In this document: positions 19,258 to 27,751 of the stretch, piece after piece
How the letters are laid out: every line of letters starts with the position of its first letter
Position numbering within the stretch: position 1 is the stretch's first letter
Origin: Sphingobium trunci
GTDB taxonomy: Bacteria; Pseudomonadota; Alphaproteobacteria; Sphingomonadales; Sphingomonadaceae
DNA length: 64,000 nt
Reading direction: 5' to 3'
Assembly (NCBI RefSeq): GCF_022664535.1
Contig: NZ_JAKUJY010000006.1
Span: forward strand, 124,001 to 188,000
Translations under genes and position numbers: made by a program
Notes under the pieces: model-generated
Database searches by the model: none
What the model saw: the letters and a program-made list of their open reading frames with translations, nothing else
What the model was told of the DNA's origin: nothing

Positions 19258-19295
19258 CCGCCGGGCCGGGGAGTTTTCTCGACCCGGCCCGGCGG
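19258..19295 (-). terminator. Hairpin/attenuator between ahpC and ahpF
   Basis: A perfect 13-bp GC-rich stem (CCGCCGGGCCGGG with CCCGGCCCGGCGG) and 12-base loop begins about 17 bases after the ahpC stop. On the minus strand it is followed by TTTTAT. It has the form of an intrinsic terminator or 3'-end processing/attenuation hairpin that would make ahpC more abundant than ahpF. Confidence 0.7.
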
Positions 19296-19312
19296 AGCGC
19301 CGTTTCAGGTCT

Positions 19313-19876
19313 TTAGATCTTGCCGACCAGGTCGAGCGACGGCGCCAGGGTGGCTTCGCCTTCTTCCCACTTGGCCGGGCAGACTTCGCCGGGGTTGGCG
19401 GCGACATATTGCGCAGCCTTGACCTTGCGGAGAAGTTCGGTCGCGTTGCGGCCGACGCCTTCCGACGTGATTTCCATGAACTGGATCACGCCTTCGGGAT
19501 CGACCAGGAAGGTGGCGCGGTCAGCCAGCCCGACGCCCGGGCGCATCACGTCGAAATTGTTGGTCAGAGTGCCCGACTGGTCGCCCAGCATGAAATAGTT
19601 GATCTTGCTGATGGCGGGCGAGGTGTCGTGCCAGGCCTTGTGGCTGAAATGCGTGTCGGTCGAAACCGAATATACCTCGACGTTCATTTTCTGCAGCGTG
19701 GGGTAGATGTCGGCCAGATCCTCCAGCTCCGTCGGGCAGACGAAGGTGAAATCGGCGGGATAGAAGAAGAAGACGGCCCACTTGCCCTTCACATCGGCAT
19801 CGGTGACGTCGACGAACTTGCCTTCCTTGTACGCGGTGGCCTTGAACGGCTTGATGGTCGTGTTGATAAGAGCCAT
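19313..19876 (-). CDS. ahpC: Alkyl hydroperoxide reductase subunit C (2-Cys peroxiredoxin)
   Basis: A 187-residue AhpC/Prx1 peroxiredoxin that reduces H2O2 and organic peroxides. The peroxidatic Cys47 is in [16 protein letters not shown] and the resolving Cys166 is in [12 protein letters not shown]. Its reductase AhpF is encoded downstream. A TetR-type gene lies 120 bases upstream on the same strand. No OxyR gene is in the window and I could not assign an OxyR site. Confidence 0.96.
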   Translation of the reverse strand: MALINTTIKPFKATAYKEGKFVDVTDADVKGKWAVFFFYPADFTFVCPTELEDLADIYPTLQKMNVEVYSVSTDTHFSHKAWHDTSPAISKINYFMLGDQSGTLTNNFDVMRPGVGLADRATFLVDPEGVIQFMEITSEGVGRNATELLRKVKAAQYVAANPGEVCPAKWEEGEATLAPSLDLVGKI

Positions 19877-19996
19877 GGGCTTTCCAGTTCCTTTTTGGAG
19901 GTTTGCTGTGTGCCCGGTCTAGGTAGGGGACTTGGCCGCCCAGGTGAAATTGGTTTTCTTGGAAGTGTTGATTGAGAAAACCGATCACGACCTACC

Positions 19997-20659
19997 TTAT
20001 TGATCGACCGAACCATCTCTCGGCTTTTGCAGCACATAGTTCATGGCTTCCTCGATCATGCCCAGCGCTTCGTCGATCGTGAAGGTGGAGGAATCGAGGC
20101 AAAGCTCCAGCCAGAGGCCGTCGATCATGGCGGTCAGGCCGATCGCGGCGATACGGGCGGCGGGGCGCGGTATCTGGGGCGCGGCTTCGCGCAGCAGCAC
20201 TTCCATGCGTTCGCGCCCGCCACCATAGGTCTGGGCGTGGGTGGCAGCGATGGCGGGGTTGGTCTTGTTGAGGCTCCAGAAGGAAATCCAGGTCGCCAGC
20301 AGGTTCGGGTCCAGGACCGGCGGCTGGAAATTGGATCGCAGATAGGCCCAGAGACGGGCGCGGGGATCAGGGCCGGCATCCGCAACAGCCTGTTCCATGG
20401 CCGCAGCGACCTTCTCGCCGACATCGCGGTAGGTGGCGAGGATGAGAGCATCGACACCGTCGAAATAATGGGTGAGGAGACCTGCCGATACCCCGGCATA
20501 GGCGCAGATCGCGCGCACGGACGTACCGCCTGCCCCCTTTTCGGCGAGGCAGCGCGCGGTGGCCTCGATCAACGCCTGTTTCCTGACATCGGGCGATTCC
20601 CGGACAAATCGCGCCCGCTGCTGCGTCTTGGCCGCCTGAATGGCTGAATTCTGCTCCAT
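19997..20659 (-). CDS. TetR/AcrR-family regulator with BetI-like C-terminus
   Basis: A 220-residue protein. A TetR helix-turn-helix occupies about residues 25-70 (ALIEATARCLAEKGAGGTSV then AYAGVSAGLLTHYF). The C-terminal domain (PPVLDPNLLATWISFWSLN, LTAMIDGLWLELCLD) resembles the BetI group. BetI controls choline/betaine genes, but no bet gene is here, so the target is unknown. It is on the same strand as ahpC and divergent from a small lipoprotein gene; either could be regulated (inference). Confidence 0.85.
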   Translation of the reverse strand: MEQNSAIQAAKTQQRARFVRESPDVRKQALIEATARCLAEKGAGGTSVRAICAYAGVSAGLLTHYFDGVDALILATYRDVGEKVAAAMEQAVADAGPDPRARLWAYLRSNFQPPVLDPNLLATWISFWSLNKTNPAIAATHAQTYGGGRERMEVLLREAAPQIPRPAARIAAIGLTAMIDGLWLELCLDSSTFTIDEALGMIEEAMNYVLQKPRDGSVDQ

Positions 20660-20784
20660 CTTTCTTCCCCACCGCTATCCTGCTCTCTGCCGGACCGGCT
20701 GACAAGCGGTCCGTCCCCTGCGCAAAGAAGGATCGAAGCGTCGCGTTCAACCGTTTGACGTCATCAATGCAAGAAGGAACTTCT

Positions 20785-21255
20785 ATGGGTAGCAGCAAGA
20801 TTGCCTATGCCGTCCTGCCTGCTCTGCTGGCGGGCGCTTCGCTGGGCGGATGCGGGAAAAGTGTCGATAACGGATCGACCGGCAACAACGCCGCGCAATC
20901 ATCCGCCGTCGAGGCGATCGAGGAGCCGGATGCGGTGAATGCCCCAACTCATGAAGCCGCCCGCTTGCCAACCGACGACTGGGCCGGGCGCTGGACCGGC
21001 CCGGAGGGATTGTTTCTGGACATTCAGCCGTCGCCTGACGGGCAGCCAGGCCATTATGCGATCACGAACAAGGATAATCTCGACCGGCAGGGCGATTATG
21101 ACGGCGTGGCGGACGGGAGCACCATCCGGTTCGTGCGCGATGGAAAGGACCTCGCCATTCGGCCGGGCAAGGGCGTGGAAACGGGTTTCAAATATCTGGC
21201 TGGAAAGTCGGACTGCCTGATCCTGGTGCCTGGCAAGGAGGGGTATTGCCGCTGA
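20785..21255 (+). CDS. Small predicted lipoprotein, unknown function
   Basis: A 156-residue protein. The ATG at 20785, preceded by AAGGAA, gives a clean lipoprotein signal: KIAYAVLPALLAGASLGGC with lipobox LGGC. The mature part is polar, with DWAGRWTGPEGLFLDI and a beta-rich C-terminus ending in LVPGKEGYCR, which looks like a lipocalin-like or META-like small barrel, though I cannot assign a family. An in-frame start at 20755 is possible. It is divergent from the TetR gene. Confidence 0.7.
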   Translation: MGSSKIAYAVLPALLAGASLGGCGKSVDNGSTGNNAAQSSAVEAIEEPDAVNAPTHEAARLPTDDWAGRWTGPEGLFLDIQPSPDGQPGHYAITNKDNLDRQGDYDGVADGSTIRFVRDGKDLAIRPGKGVETGFKYLAGKSDCLILVPGKEGYCR

Positions 21256-21365
21256 CCGGCCTTTCCCTGCGCGACGATTGCTGTTCAAGGCAGCCGGAAA
21301 ACGAGAGTTTACAAGAGCTTCCATTCGAGTGGCGTATCGGGACGGTGCAAGGCCGCTGCGGTGCC

Positions 21366-21391
21366 GGAACCGGTCCGCGTCACTGCGCATT
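21366..21391 (+). promoter_or_regulatory. Weak candidate EcfG-type (general stress sigma) promoter
   Basis: GGAAC at 21366-21370, 17 bases, then CATT at 21388-21391, against the alphaproteobacterial EcfG consensus GGAAC-N16/17-CGTT (one mismatch in the -10). It lies 37 bases before the ATG of the small membrane protein at 21428. Position is suitable but the match is short. Confidence 0.25.
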
Positions 21392-21427
21392 GTTGCTGCG
21401 GGTGGCGTAGAGACGAGGAGGATTTAC

Positions 21428-21667
21428 ATGGCGGATTATCAGGAGCGTCCGGCGACGACCACGGTCATCGAAAAGCGTGGCGGCGGCGGCACGACGATAG
21501 CCATTCTCTTGCTGGTCGTGGTGGTGGCAATCGCCGCATTCTTCCTGATCAGCAGTCAGACGCGCAAGGACAGCGCCGTTGAAGGCGCGGCCAGCCAGGT
21601 GGGCCAGGCGGCGAGCGACGTGGGTGACGCGGCGAAGGACGCGGCCGGGTCGGTCAAGGAACAATAA
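21428..21667 (+). CDS. Small single-pass membrane protein with stress-protein-like tail
   Basis: A 79-residue protein. A short cytoplasmic N-terminus with TTTVIEKRGGGGTT leads into one hydrophobic helix (about 25-45, TIAILLLVVVVAIAAFFLI), then a polar tail rich in Ala, Asp and Lys (AASDVGDAAKDAAGSVKEQ) that resembles CsbD/YtxH-like amphipathic repeats. GAGGAGG precedes the ATG at 21428. Function is unknown; a candidate stress promoter is noted upstream. Confidence 0.7.
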   Translation: MADYQERPATTTVIEKRGGGGTTIAILLLVVVVAIAAFFLISSQTRKDSAVEGAASQVGQAASDVGDAAKDAAGSVKEQ

Positions 21668-21702
21668 CCGGCTCTGTTGTCCCAACAGCATGATGTCACA
21701 AA

Positions 21703-21731
21703 AAAGGGCGCCCCGCGAAGGAGCGCCCTTT
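21703..21731 (-). terminator. Terminator of carD (bidirectional form)
   Basis: A 9-bp stem AAAGGGCGC with GCGCCCTTT and an 11-base loop, followed on the minus strand by a run of T (the AAAAAA at the left on the plus strand). It is 38 bases after the carD stop and also 36 bases after the small membrane protein gene, so it can serve both convergent genes. Confidence 0.75.
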
Positions 21732-21768
21732 CTGAATCGGCCTGCCGCTGACGGCTCGACCGAAATTT

Positions 21769-22296
21769 TCAGCCTTCAACCTTGGCGTGCTTGGGTGCCG
21801 CCTCGTTGAGGATGCGCAGGATCTTCTTGAGCGCGCTCGGCTCGTCCGTCTCTTCCATAGCGGCGAGTTCGCGCGCCAGGCGGCTGGAAGCCGCTTCGAA
21901 GATCTGGCGCTCGGAATAGCTCTGCTCCGGCTGGTCGTCAGCGCGGAACAGGTCGCGGGTCACCTCGGCGATCGACACCAGGTCGCCCGAATTGATCTTC
22001 GCTTCATATTCCTGGGCACGGCGCGACCACATGGTGCGCTTCACCTTGGGCTTGCCCTTGAGCGTTTCGACCGCTTCCTCCAGCGTCTTGTTGGAGGACA
22101 GCTTGCGCATGCCGACGCCTTCGGCCTTGTTCGTGGGCACGCGGAGCGTCATGCGCTCCTTTTCGAAACGAAGGACATAGAGCTCCAGCTCCATGCCCGC
22201 TATCTGCTCCTTTTGCAGCTCTATGACGCGGCCAACGCCATGCTTGGGGTAAACAACATAATCACCAACGTCAAAGGACAGCGCCTTGGCAGCCAT
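21769..22296 (-). CDS. carD: CarD/CdnL family RNA polymerase-binding regulator
   Basis: A 175-residue protein. The N-terminal RNA polymerase-interaction (Tudor-like) domain opens with FDVGDYVVYPKHGVGRV (about 8-25) and runs to about 65. The helical DNA-binding C-terminal part contains KVKRTMWSRRAQEYEAKI and SLVSIAEVTRDLFR-like helices. CdnL stabilises open promoter complexes, especially at rRNA and growth genes. The start at 22296 gives the standard family N-terminus; AAAGG precedes it. It heads a group with fdxA, S4 and helicase genes on the same strand. Confidence 0.93.
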   Translation of the reverse strand: MAAKALSFDVGDYVVYPKHGVGRVIELQKEQIAGMELELYVLRFEKERMTLRVPTNKAEGVGMRKLSSNKTLEEAVETLKGKPKVKRTMWSRRAQEYEAKINSGDLVSIAEVTRDLFRADDQPEQSYSERQIFEAASSRLARELAAMEETDEPSALKKILRILNEAAPKHAKVEG

Positions 22297-22467
22297 TTGA
22301 AACCTTTCCATGTCTTCGGGGGGAGCGGTGGCATTCGCGTTGCAAGTGCGAAGGTGCACAAGCCGGGGGAAGCGGCGCCACCATCATTACATCAGGCATT
22401 TATCTCCGTAGCGGACGCGACCAAGTCCACCTGTTGGCGCATATTTAGCAGATTCGTAACAAAATAG

Positions 22468-22496
22468 CCACCCCCGGACACAAAATCCGGGAGTGG
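22468..22496 (-). terminator. Terminator of fdxA
   Basis: An 11-bp stem with one mismatch (CCACCCCCGGA with TCCGGGAGTGG) and a 7-base loop, followed on the minus strand by CTATTTTGTT. It begins about 55 bases after the fdxA stop and would isolate it from carD. Confidence 0.6.
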
Positions 22497-22552
22497 GCCA
22501 GCAAATTAAACGCTACAGATGGTTCAAGCAGGGGGCGCTGCGGCGCGGGAGA

Positions 22553-22891
22553 TCAGCTGCCGGCGCCGGGTTCAGGCGAGAAGAACTGTTCCAGCTTGTT
22601 TTCGACGCCCTTCATTTCATCCGCGTCGGCCGGCGCTTCGCCCTTGACCGTGATGTTCGGCCATTCGGCAGAGAATTTCGTGTTGAGTTCCAGCCACTTT
22701 TCGAGTCCGTTTTCGGTATCGGGCAGGATCGCCTCGGCAGGGCATTCAGGCTCGCACACGCCGCAGTCGATGCACTCGTTGGGATTGATGACCAGCATGT
22801 TCTCGCCCTCGTAGAAGCAATCCACGGGGCAAACCTCGACGCAATCCATATATTTGCAGCGGATGCAGTTATCGGTCACGACGTAGGTCAT
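22553..22891 (-). CDS. fdxA: Seven-iron ferredoxin (FdxA type)
   Basis: A 112-residue ferredoxin. The first cluster region has Cys9, Cys12, Cys17, Cys21 and Cys25 in [18 protein letters not shown], and the second is [15 protein letters not shown]. This is the pattern of 3Fe-4S/4Fe-4S ferredoxins (Azotobacter FdI-like) with a C-terminal extension ending in [12 protein letters not shown]. It is an electron carrier in the cytoplasm. Alphaproteobacteria usually keep this gene between carD and an S4/helicase pair, as here. Confidence 0.95.
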   Translation of the reverse strand: MTYVVTDNCIRCKYMDCVEVCPVDCFYEGENMLVINPNECIDCGVCEPECPAEAILPDTENGLEKWLELNTKFSAEWPNITVKGEAPADADEMKGVENKLEQFFSPEPGAGS

Positions 22892-22987
22892 GGGTCAACA
22901 CTCTTGGAATTGGACAATGGGCGCCCTGCTATGCGCGGTCGTCCCGAAGGTCAATGAGGATATTATTGTCAGGCTGATTAGGAAGCT

Positions 22988-23284
22988 TCAGGCGCCTACG
23001 GTCAGCTCTTCATAGCATGCCTGCGCCTCGGGGGCGGGGCCGCGGCGATGGGGAAGCTGTGTCACCCGCACCACCCGCACGCCGCTGGGGTGGGGGAAGG
23101 TGATGAGGTCGCCCGCCCGCACCGGCGAGTGCGAGCGTTCGATGCGGCGGCCGTTCAGGCGCATATGCCCGTCCTCCGCCATTTTCTGGGCGACCGAGCG
23201 GCTTTTCGCGAGCCGCGCGAACCACAGATATTTGTCGATGCGCAGGCTTGGCCCATGAGCCGAAACCACGCCTGCGTCAGCCAT
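22988..23284 (-). CDS. S4-domain RNA-binding protein (Hsp15/HslR-like)
   Basis: A 98-residue protein made of one S4 domain: LRIDKYLWFARLAKSRSVAQ, then GHMRLNGRRIERSHSPVRAGD. E. coli HslR binds free 50S subunits carrying nascent chains to recycle stalled ribosomes. The ATG overlaps the helicase stop by eight bases, so the two are translationally coupled. Confidence 0.9.
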   Translation of the reverse strand: MADAGVVSAHGPSLRIDKYLWFARLAKSRSVAQKMAEDGHMRLNGRRIERSHSPVRAGDLITFPHPSGVRVVRVTQLPHRRGPAPEAQACYEELTVGA

Positions 23285-25970
23285 TGCGGCCCAGCAGTTC
23301 GGCTAGACCGGCAAAGGCATGGTTGCCGGTGGCAGGACCGGCCGTGGCGGTGGCCGGGCGTTGCGGTCTGTCCCGCTCATCCCGGTCGCGCGGTTTGCCA
23401 TGCGGCTTGCCCTGGGGCGAGGCTCCACGCCGCTGGCCCTGTTGCCGACCCTGCTGCTGGTGCGGGCGCGCTTTCTGGCGGCCGCGGAAGGCCCAGTTGG
23501 GGCCGCCCTCTTCGGGCGCTTCGACGGGACGGAAACCGGCGAGGCGCATCAATTGCAGAAAGGCTTCTTCGGAAAGGCCGAGCGACACGATCTGCGGGCT
23601 TTGCGCGGTGAAGGCTTCGTTCTTGGCGATGGTTTCATGCGCGGTGCGGGCCATGCGTTCGGCCATGTCGATGCGTAGCATCTGTTCGCCAAAGCCGCGG
23701 AAGCCGGCAATGCGCGCACCCATCTGCTCGGGCTTCTCGCCTGCAGGGATCAGGGTGAGGCCGGGGCTGGGCAGGGGAAGGCAGGGCTTGCCCAGGCGCG
23801 CGGCGAGCAAGGCGGCGCGCCAGCGGGCGGAGCCGGGTTTCAGCAGACCGGGATGATAGATGTCGAGCACGCCGATATCAATGCCGGCCCGGCGGAGAAG
23901 GTGCCGCTGGTCCTTGTCGAGATGGCCGAGCGCCGAATCGAGGTCGATGCGGGCGATCACGCCGCCTGCATCGGCGAGTTGGGCGAAGACGGCGCGGACG
24001 ACGGCAGGGACTTCTGGATCGGATGAGGAAGCGACCATCTTGGTGAGCGGCAGAAGATGCTTCTCCTTCTGCGCCTCGAACCAGCTCGCAAGGCGGGCCG
24101 TCACCTGCTTCTGCACATCCTGACCCAGGGCCAGAAGCGCGCGATCCAGCCGGATTTCGGGGTTCAACAGTGCGGAGCCGCCATGCAGCGTGGCCACTGC
24201 GTCACCCTTCCAGCTTATGCCGGGGGCCTGTCCTGCTTCGTCCATGAGCGCAAAATCAGTATCGGGCGCGCCCAGTAATTCGTCAGCCTTCACTCGCAAT
24301 ATCCTTCCAAGGCGCCGTTCAGCGGCCGCCAGCAGCATCTTCCTGTCCTGATGCCGGGTAGCGGGATCGACCGAGAAACGAAATCCGTCAAGTCGCCCGA
24401 TTGTCTCGCCATCGACGCAGACTGTCCCATCCTGGTCTATATCGACCGGCAGATTGGCCGCGCTCTGCCCGATATCCCTCAGCAGAACCGTGGTGCGGCG
24501 GTCCACGAAGCGCTGCGTGAGCGCGGCATGGAGCGCATCGGAAAGCTTTTCCTCCAGAGCGCGGGTGCGTTCCGCCATTTCCGCGGGATGGGCCAGCCAG
24601 TCGGCCCGGTGGGCAATGTAGGACCAGGTGCGCGCGGCGGCGATCCGGCCCGAAAGCGTGTCGATATCGCCTTGCACCGAGTCGAGTCGCGCGATCTGTT
24701 GGGCGAACCAGTCGCGGGGAATATGGCCGTTCCCTTCCGACAGGAAGCGCCAGATGCGACCGACCGTGCGGGCGTGATGTTCGGCGCCCAGCTTCTGGAA
24801 ATCCGGCAGGCCACAGGCGGCCCAGAGGCGGTCGACCTGGCGCTTGCCCCTGGCGCGTTCGATGACGAACGGATCGTCGGCCAGGCGTTTCAGCACCGCA
24901 AGGTCGACCGCCTCCGGCGCGGCGCGCAGCTCCGGGCGTTCCGGCTTCCGCTCAAGGTCGAAGAGGAGATGGTCGAGCCGGTCGGTGCGGGGGGTGCCGT
25001 CGCGCCAGAAAAGCTGCTCGACCGGGGGGAAGCGGTGAGCCTCGATCGCTTCGATTTCCTCAGGCGTGAAGGCGGCTTCGCCATCTTCATGCCCCAGACT
25101 GCCGAAGGTGCCGTCCTTGTGGTGGCGGCCCGCACGGCCAGCGATCTGCGCCATTTCGCTGACGCTGAGGCGCCGGGTGCGGCGGCCGTCAAATTTGCGC
25201 AACGAGGCGAAGGCGACATGCGCGACATCCAGGTTCAGCCCCATGCCGATCGCGTCGGTGGCGACCAGATAATCGACCTCTCCGTTCAGGAACATCTGTA
25301 CCTGTGCGTTTCGGGTGCGGGGGGAGAGGGCGCCCATCACCACCGCCGCGCCGCCCCGGAAACGGCGGAGCATTTCGGCGACGGCATAGACCTCCTCGGC
25401 CGAGAAGGCGACGATGGCGGAGCGCTTCGGCAGGCGGGAGAGCTTTTTCGCGCCCGCATAGGACAGGGTTGAGAAGCGGGGGCGGCCGATGATCTGGGCG
25501 TCGGGGACCAGCGTTTTGACCAACCGGCTGATGCTGGCCGAACCGAGGATCATCGTTTCCTCCCGACCCCGCGCGCGCAACAGGCGGTCGGTGAAGATAT
25601 TGCCGCGTTCCGGATCGGCACCGAGTTGCGCTTCATCGAGCGCAACGAAGGCATGGTCCTTGAGAGCCTCCTGGGCAGGCTCCCGGCTACCCCCGATGGG
25701 CATCGATTCCGCCGTGCAAAGAAAATAACGGGCGCCCGGCGGGACGATCTTCTCTTCGCCGGTGATGAGCGCGACCTGGTTGGCGCCCTTCATGCCGACC
25801 ACCCGGTCATAGACTTCGCGCGCCAGCAGGCGCAGCGGAAAGCCCATCATCCCCGATGAATGGCCGCACATGCGTTCGACGGCGAGGTGGGTCTTGCCGG
25901 TATTGGTAGGGCCTAGCACGGCAGTGACAGGCGAGCGGGCGAACTGGGCCATGCCCCTCATGTCGGGCAT
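23277..25970 (-). CDS. SUV3-like DExH/D RNA helicase
   Basis: An 897-residue helicase. Walker A is VLGPTNTGKTH near the N-terminus, motif II is ALDEAQLGADPERG (DEAQ box), motif III-like ILGSASI, and the C-terminal helicase core includes EVDYLVATDAIGMGLNLD and QIAGRAGRHHKDGTFG. This set is characteristic of the SUV3 family, the mitochondrial degradosome helicase. The last 100 residues are basic and low-complexity, as in RNA-binding tails. The start at 25970 is chosen over 26051; Met codons at 25961 and 25952 are alternatives. It precedes and overlaps the S4 gene. Confidence 0.9.
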   Translation of the reverse strand: MPDMRGMAQFARSPVTAVLGPTNTGKTHLAVERMCGHSSGMMGFPLRLLAREVYDRVVGMKGANQVALITGEEKIVPPGARYFLCTAESMPIGGSREPAQEALKDHAFVALDEAQLGADPERGNIFTDRLLRARGREETMILGSASISRLVKTLVPDAQIIGRPRFSTLSYAGAKKLSRLPKRSAIVAFSAEEVYAVAEMLRRFRGGAAVVMGALSPRTRNAQVQMFLNGEVDYLVATDAIGMGLNLDVAHVAFASLRKFDGRRTRRLSVSEMAQIAGRAGRHHKDGTFGSLGHEDGEAAFTPEEIEAIEAHRFPPVEQLFWRDGTPRTDRLDHLLFDLERKPERPELRAAPEAVDLAVLKRLADDPFVIERARGKRQVDRLWAACGLPDFQKLGAEHHARTVGRIWRFLSEGNGHIPRDWFAQQIARLDSVQGDIDTLSGRIAAARTWSYIAHRADWLAHPAEMAERTRALEEKLSDALHAALTQRFVDRRTTVLLRDIGQSAANLPVDIDQDGTVCVDGETIGRLDGFRFSVDPATRHQDRKMLLAAAERRLGRILRVKADELLGAPDTDFALMDEAGQAPGISWKGDAVATLHGGSALLNPEIRLDRALLALGQDVQKQVTARLASWFEAQKEKHLLPLTKMVASSSDPEVPAVVRAVFAQLADAGGVIARIDLDSALGHLDKDQRHLLRRAGIDIGVLDIYHPGLLKPGSARWRAALLAARLGKPCLPLPSPGLTLIPAGEKPEQMGARIAGFRGFGEQMLRIDMAERMARTAHETIAKNEAFTAQSPQIVSLGLSEEAFLQLMRLAGFRPVEAPEEGGPNWAFRGRQKARPHQQQGRQQGQRRGASPQGKPHGKPRDRDERDRPQRPATATAGPATGNHAFAGLAELLGRNG

Positions 25971-26083
25971 GGCCGGACCAAGCACAAGAGGAAAGGACGG
26001 GAAATCGGGACGATGTCCCCATGTCGGGCGCTGGTCCGCCGCGTGGCACAACTGGCCGCAGAAAAAGGGTTAAAAAAGGCGTC

Positions 26084-26099
26084 TTTATTTGACTTTAAC
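26084..26099 (+). promoter_or_regulatory. CtrA-like box upstream of M23 peptidase gene
   Basis: TTTA-N7-TTAAC matches the alphaproteobacterial CtrA consensus TTAA-N7-TTAAC with one mismatch. It lies 23 bases before the ATG of the LytM-type peptidase at 26123. TTGACT overlaps it and could serve as a -35-like element. Confidence 0.45.
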
Positions 26100-26122
26100 C
26101 TTATGCCTTCACAAAATTGCGG

Positions 26123-27715
26123 ATGAACGCGCGGCGGGGGTCGTGGCGGTTTGCCCCGGGGGGCCTGTTTACCGTGTTTCATGGCAGTCAGATCAATGCC
26201 CAGCAGGGCGGCGCCTCTGCGTCGCTGTGGCTGACTGACTCCCTTCGCCATGGCGGTGCTGCGGTCGACCAACGCGGTTGGCGGGACAGGGTCCGCGACT
26301 GGGCCGAGGATGTCGACCTGGTCCCCGATCTGGGACAGCGCGTCGGCAGTTTCACATGGTTTCGGGGACTTGCGACCTGTTTCGGGCTGTGCGCTGCGGC
26401 GCTCTACCTGTCGCCGGGATTCCATGCCTTGCCGGGCGAGCCACAGCCACTGATGGCGTCGAAGCAGTTCGACGAAGTGCGCAGCCAGATGATCACGCCG
26501 CTCGCTCTGGGAGCGGACAGCGGGCGGCGCATGGGCCCGACCGATGCGGTGCAGCCGCTGCGCGAGACGCCGGAGCGGCCGCAGATCGAACTGCGTGCAC
26601 AGATTGGCGGGAGCGATTCGCTGGGGAGCGCACTGACCCGGGCGGGCGTGAGCAGCGGCGACGTGGCGACGGTCACAAGTCTGGTTGCCGGGGATGCCGG
26701 CGCGGGAATGAAGCCGGGCACGCCGCTCGATATCCTGCTGGGACGCCGGGCGAGCCGGGATATGCCGCGCCCGCTCGACAGGCTGGCCTTCCGGGCGCGG
26801 CTGGACCTGGGCATCGAAATATCGCGGGTCGGCGGAGCGTTGCAGGTGCAGCGGACCGCCATTCATGTCGACGATACGCCGCTGCGCATCCAGGGCGTCG
26901 TGGGCGAGAGCCTGTACCGTTCGGCGCGGGCTGCGGGGGCGCCGCCCAAGGCGATCCAGAGCTTCCTGCGCGTGGTGGCGCAGCAGGTCGATCTGGGATC
27001 GATCTCGGCGGGCGACCGCTATGACATCATCACCGAATATCATCGCGCGGATACCGGCGACGTCGAGGTGGGCGATCTGCTGTTCGCGGGGCTGCACCGG
27101 GCGAGCGGACGCGGAATCGACATGCTGAAATGGAACAGCGACGGCCGGACGCAGTGGTTCGAGGCGTCGGGTGTCGGCCAGCGGCGCGGCGTGCTGTCTT
27201 CGCCGGTGGCCGGTCGCGTGTCCTCCAGCTTCGGGATGCGCTATCACCCCATTCTGGGCTATACGCGCATGCACGCGGGCATCGACTTCGCCGCGCCTTA
27301 TGGATCGCCCATCTATGCGGCGACCGACGGCGTCGTATCCTATGCCGGGCGGCATGGCGGCCATGGCAATTATGTGCGGTTGGAGCATGGCAACGGCCTT
27401 GCCACCGGCTATGCGCATATGAGCCGGATCGCGGCGGCGCCCGGCCAGCGGGTGCGGCAGGGGCAGGTGATCGGCTATGTCGGGTCGACCGGCCTGTCGA
27501 CCGGGCCGCATCTGCACTATGAACTGTATCGCAATGGGCAGGTGATCAATCCGCTGTCGGTGAAGTTCACCACCACGGCGCAGCTTGAAGGGCGCGAGCT
27601 GGCTGCGTTCCGCGCCCGGCTGGTGCAGTTGAAGAACCTGCGCGTCGGCCTGCCCGTGCAGGTGGCGCAGAAGCAACAGGCGCCTATCGCGGCCCCCGCT
27701 GCGACCGGGAAATAG
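26123..27715 (+). CDS. Membrane-anchored M23 (LytM-type) peptidase
   Basis: A 530-residue protein. A cytoplasmic N-terminus of about 80 residues precedes one transmembrane helix (FRGLATCFGLCAAALYLSPG), then a periplasmic region and a C-terminal M23 domain with metal ligands in RMHAGIDFAAPYGSP and GPHLHYELYRNG. It cuts or regulates peptidoglycan crosslinks, for example at division. The start is the ATG at 26123 rather than the TTG at 26117. A CtrA-like box lies directly upstream. It is divergent from the helicase gene. Confidence 0.9.
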   Translation: MNARRGSWRFAPGGLFTVFHGSQINAQQGGASASLWLTDSLRHGGAAVDQRGWRDRVRDWAEDVDLVPDLGQRVGSFTWFRGLATCFGLCAAALYLSPGFHALPGEPQPLMASKQFDEVRSQMITPLALGADSGRRMGPTDAVQPLRETPERPQIELRAQIGGSDSLGSALTRAGVSSGDVATVTSLVAGDAGAGMKPGTPLDILLGRRASRDMPRPLDRLAFRARLDLGIEISRVGGALQVQRTAIHVDDTPLRIQGVVGESLYRSARAAGAPPKAIQSFLRVVAQQVDLGSISAGDRYDIITEYHRADTGDVEVGDLLFAGLHRASGRGIDMLKWNSDGRTQWFEASGVGQRRGVLSSPVAGRVSSSFGMRYHPILGYTRMHAGIDFAAPYGSPIYAATDGVVSYAGRHGGHGNYVRLEHGNGLATGYAHMSRIAAAPGQRVRQGQVIGYVGSTGLSTGPHLHYELYRNGQVINPLSVKFTTTAQLEGRELAAFRARLVQLKNLRVGLPVQVAQKQQAPIAAPAATGK

Positions 27716-27751
27716 CTTTTCGTGCCTCCCGGCCTTCGCTAACGCGCGCGG

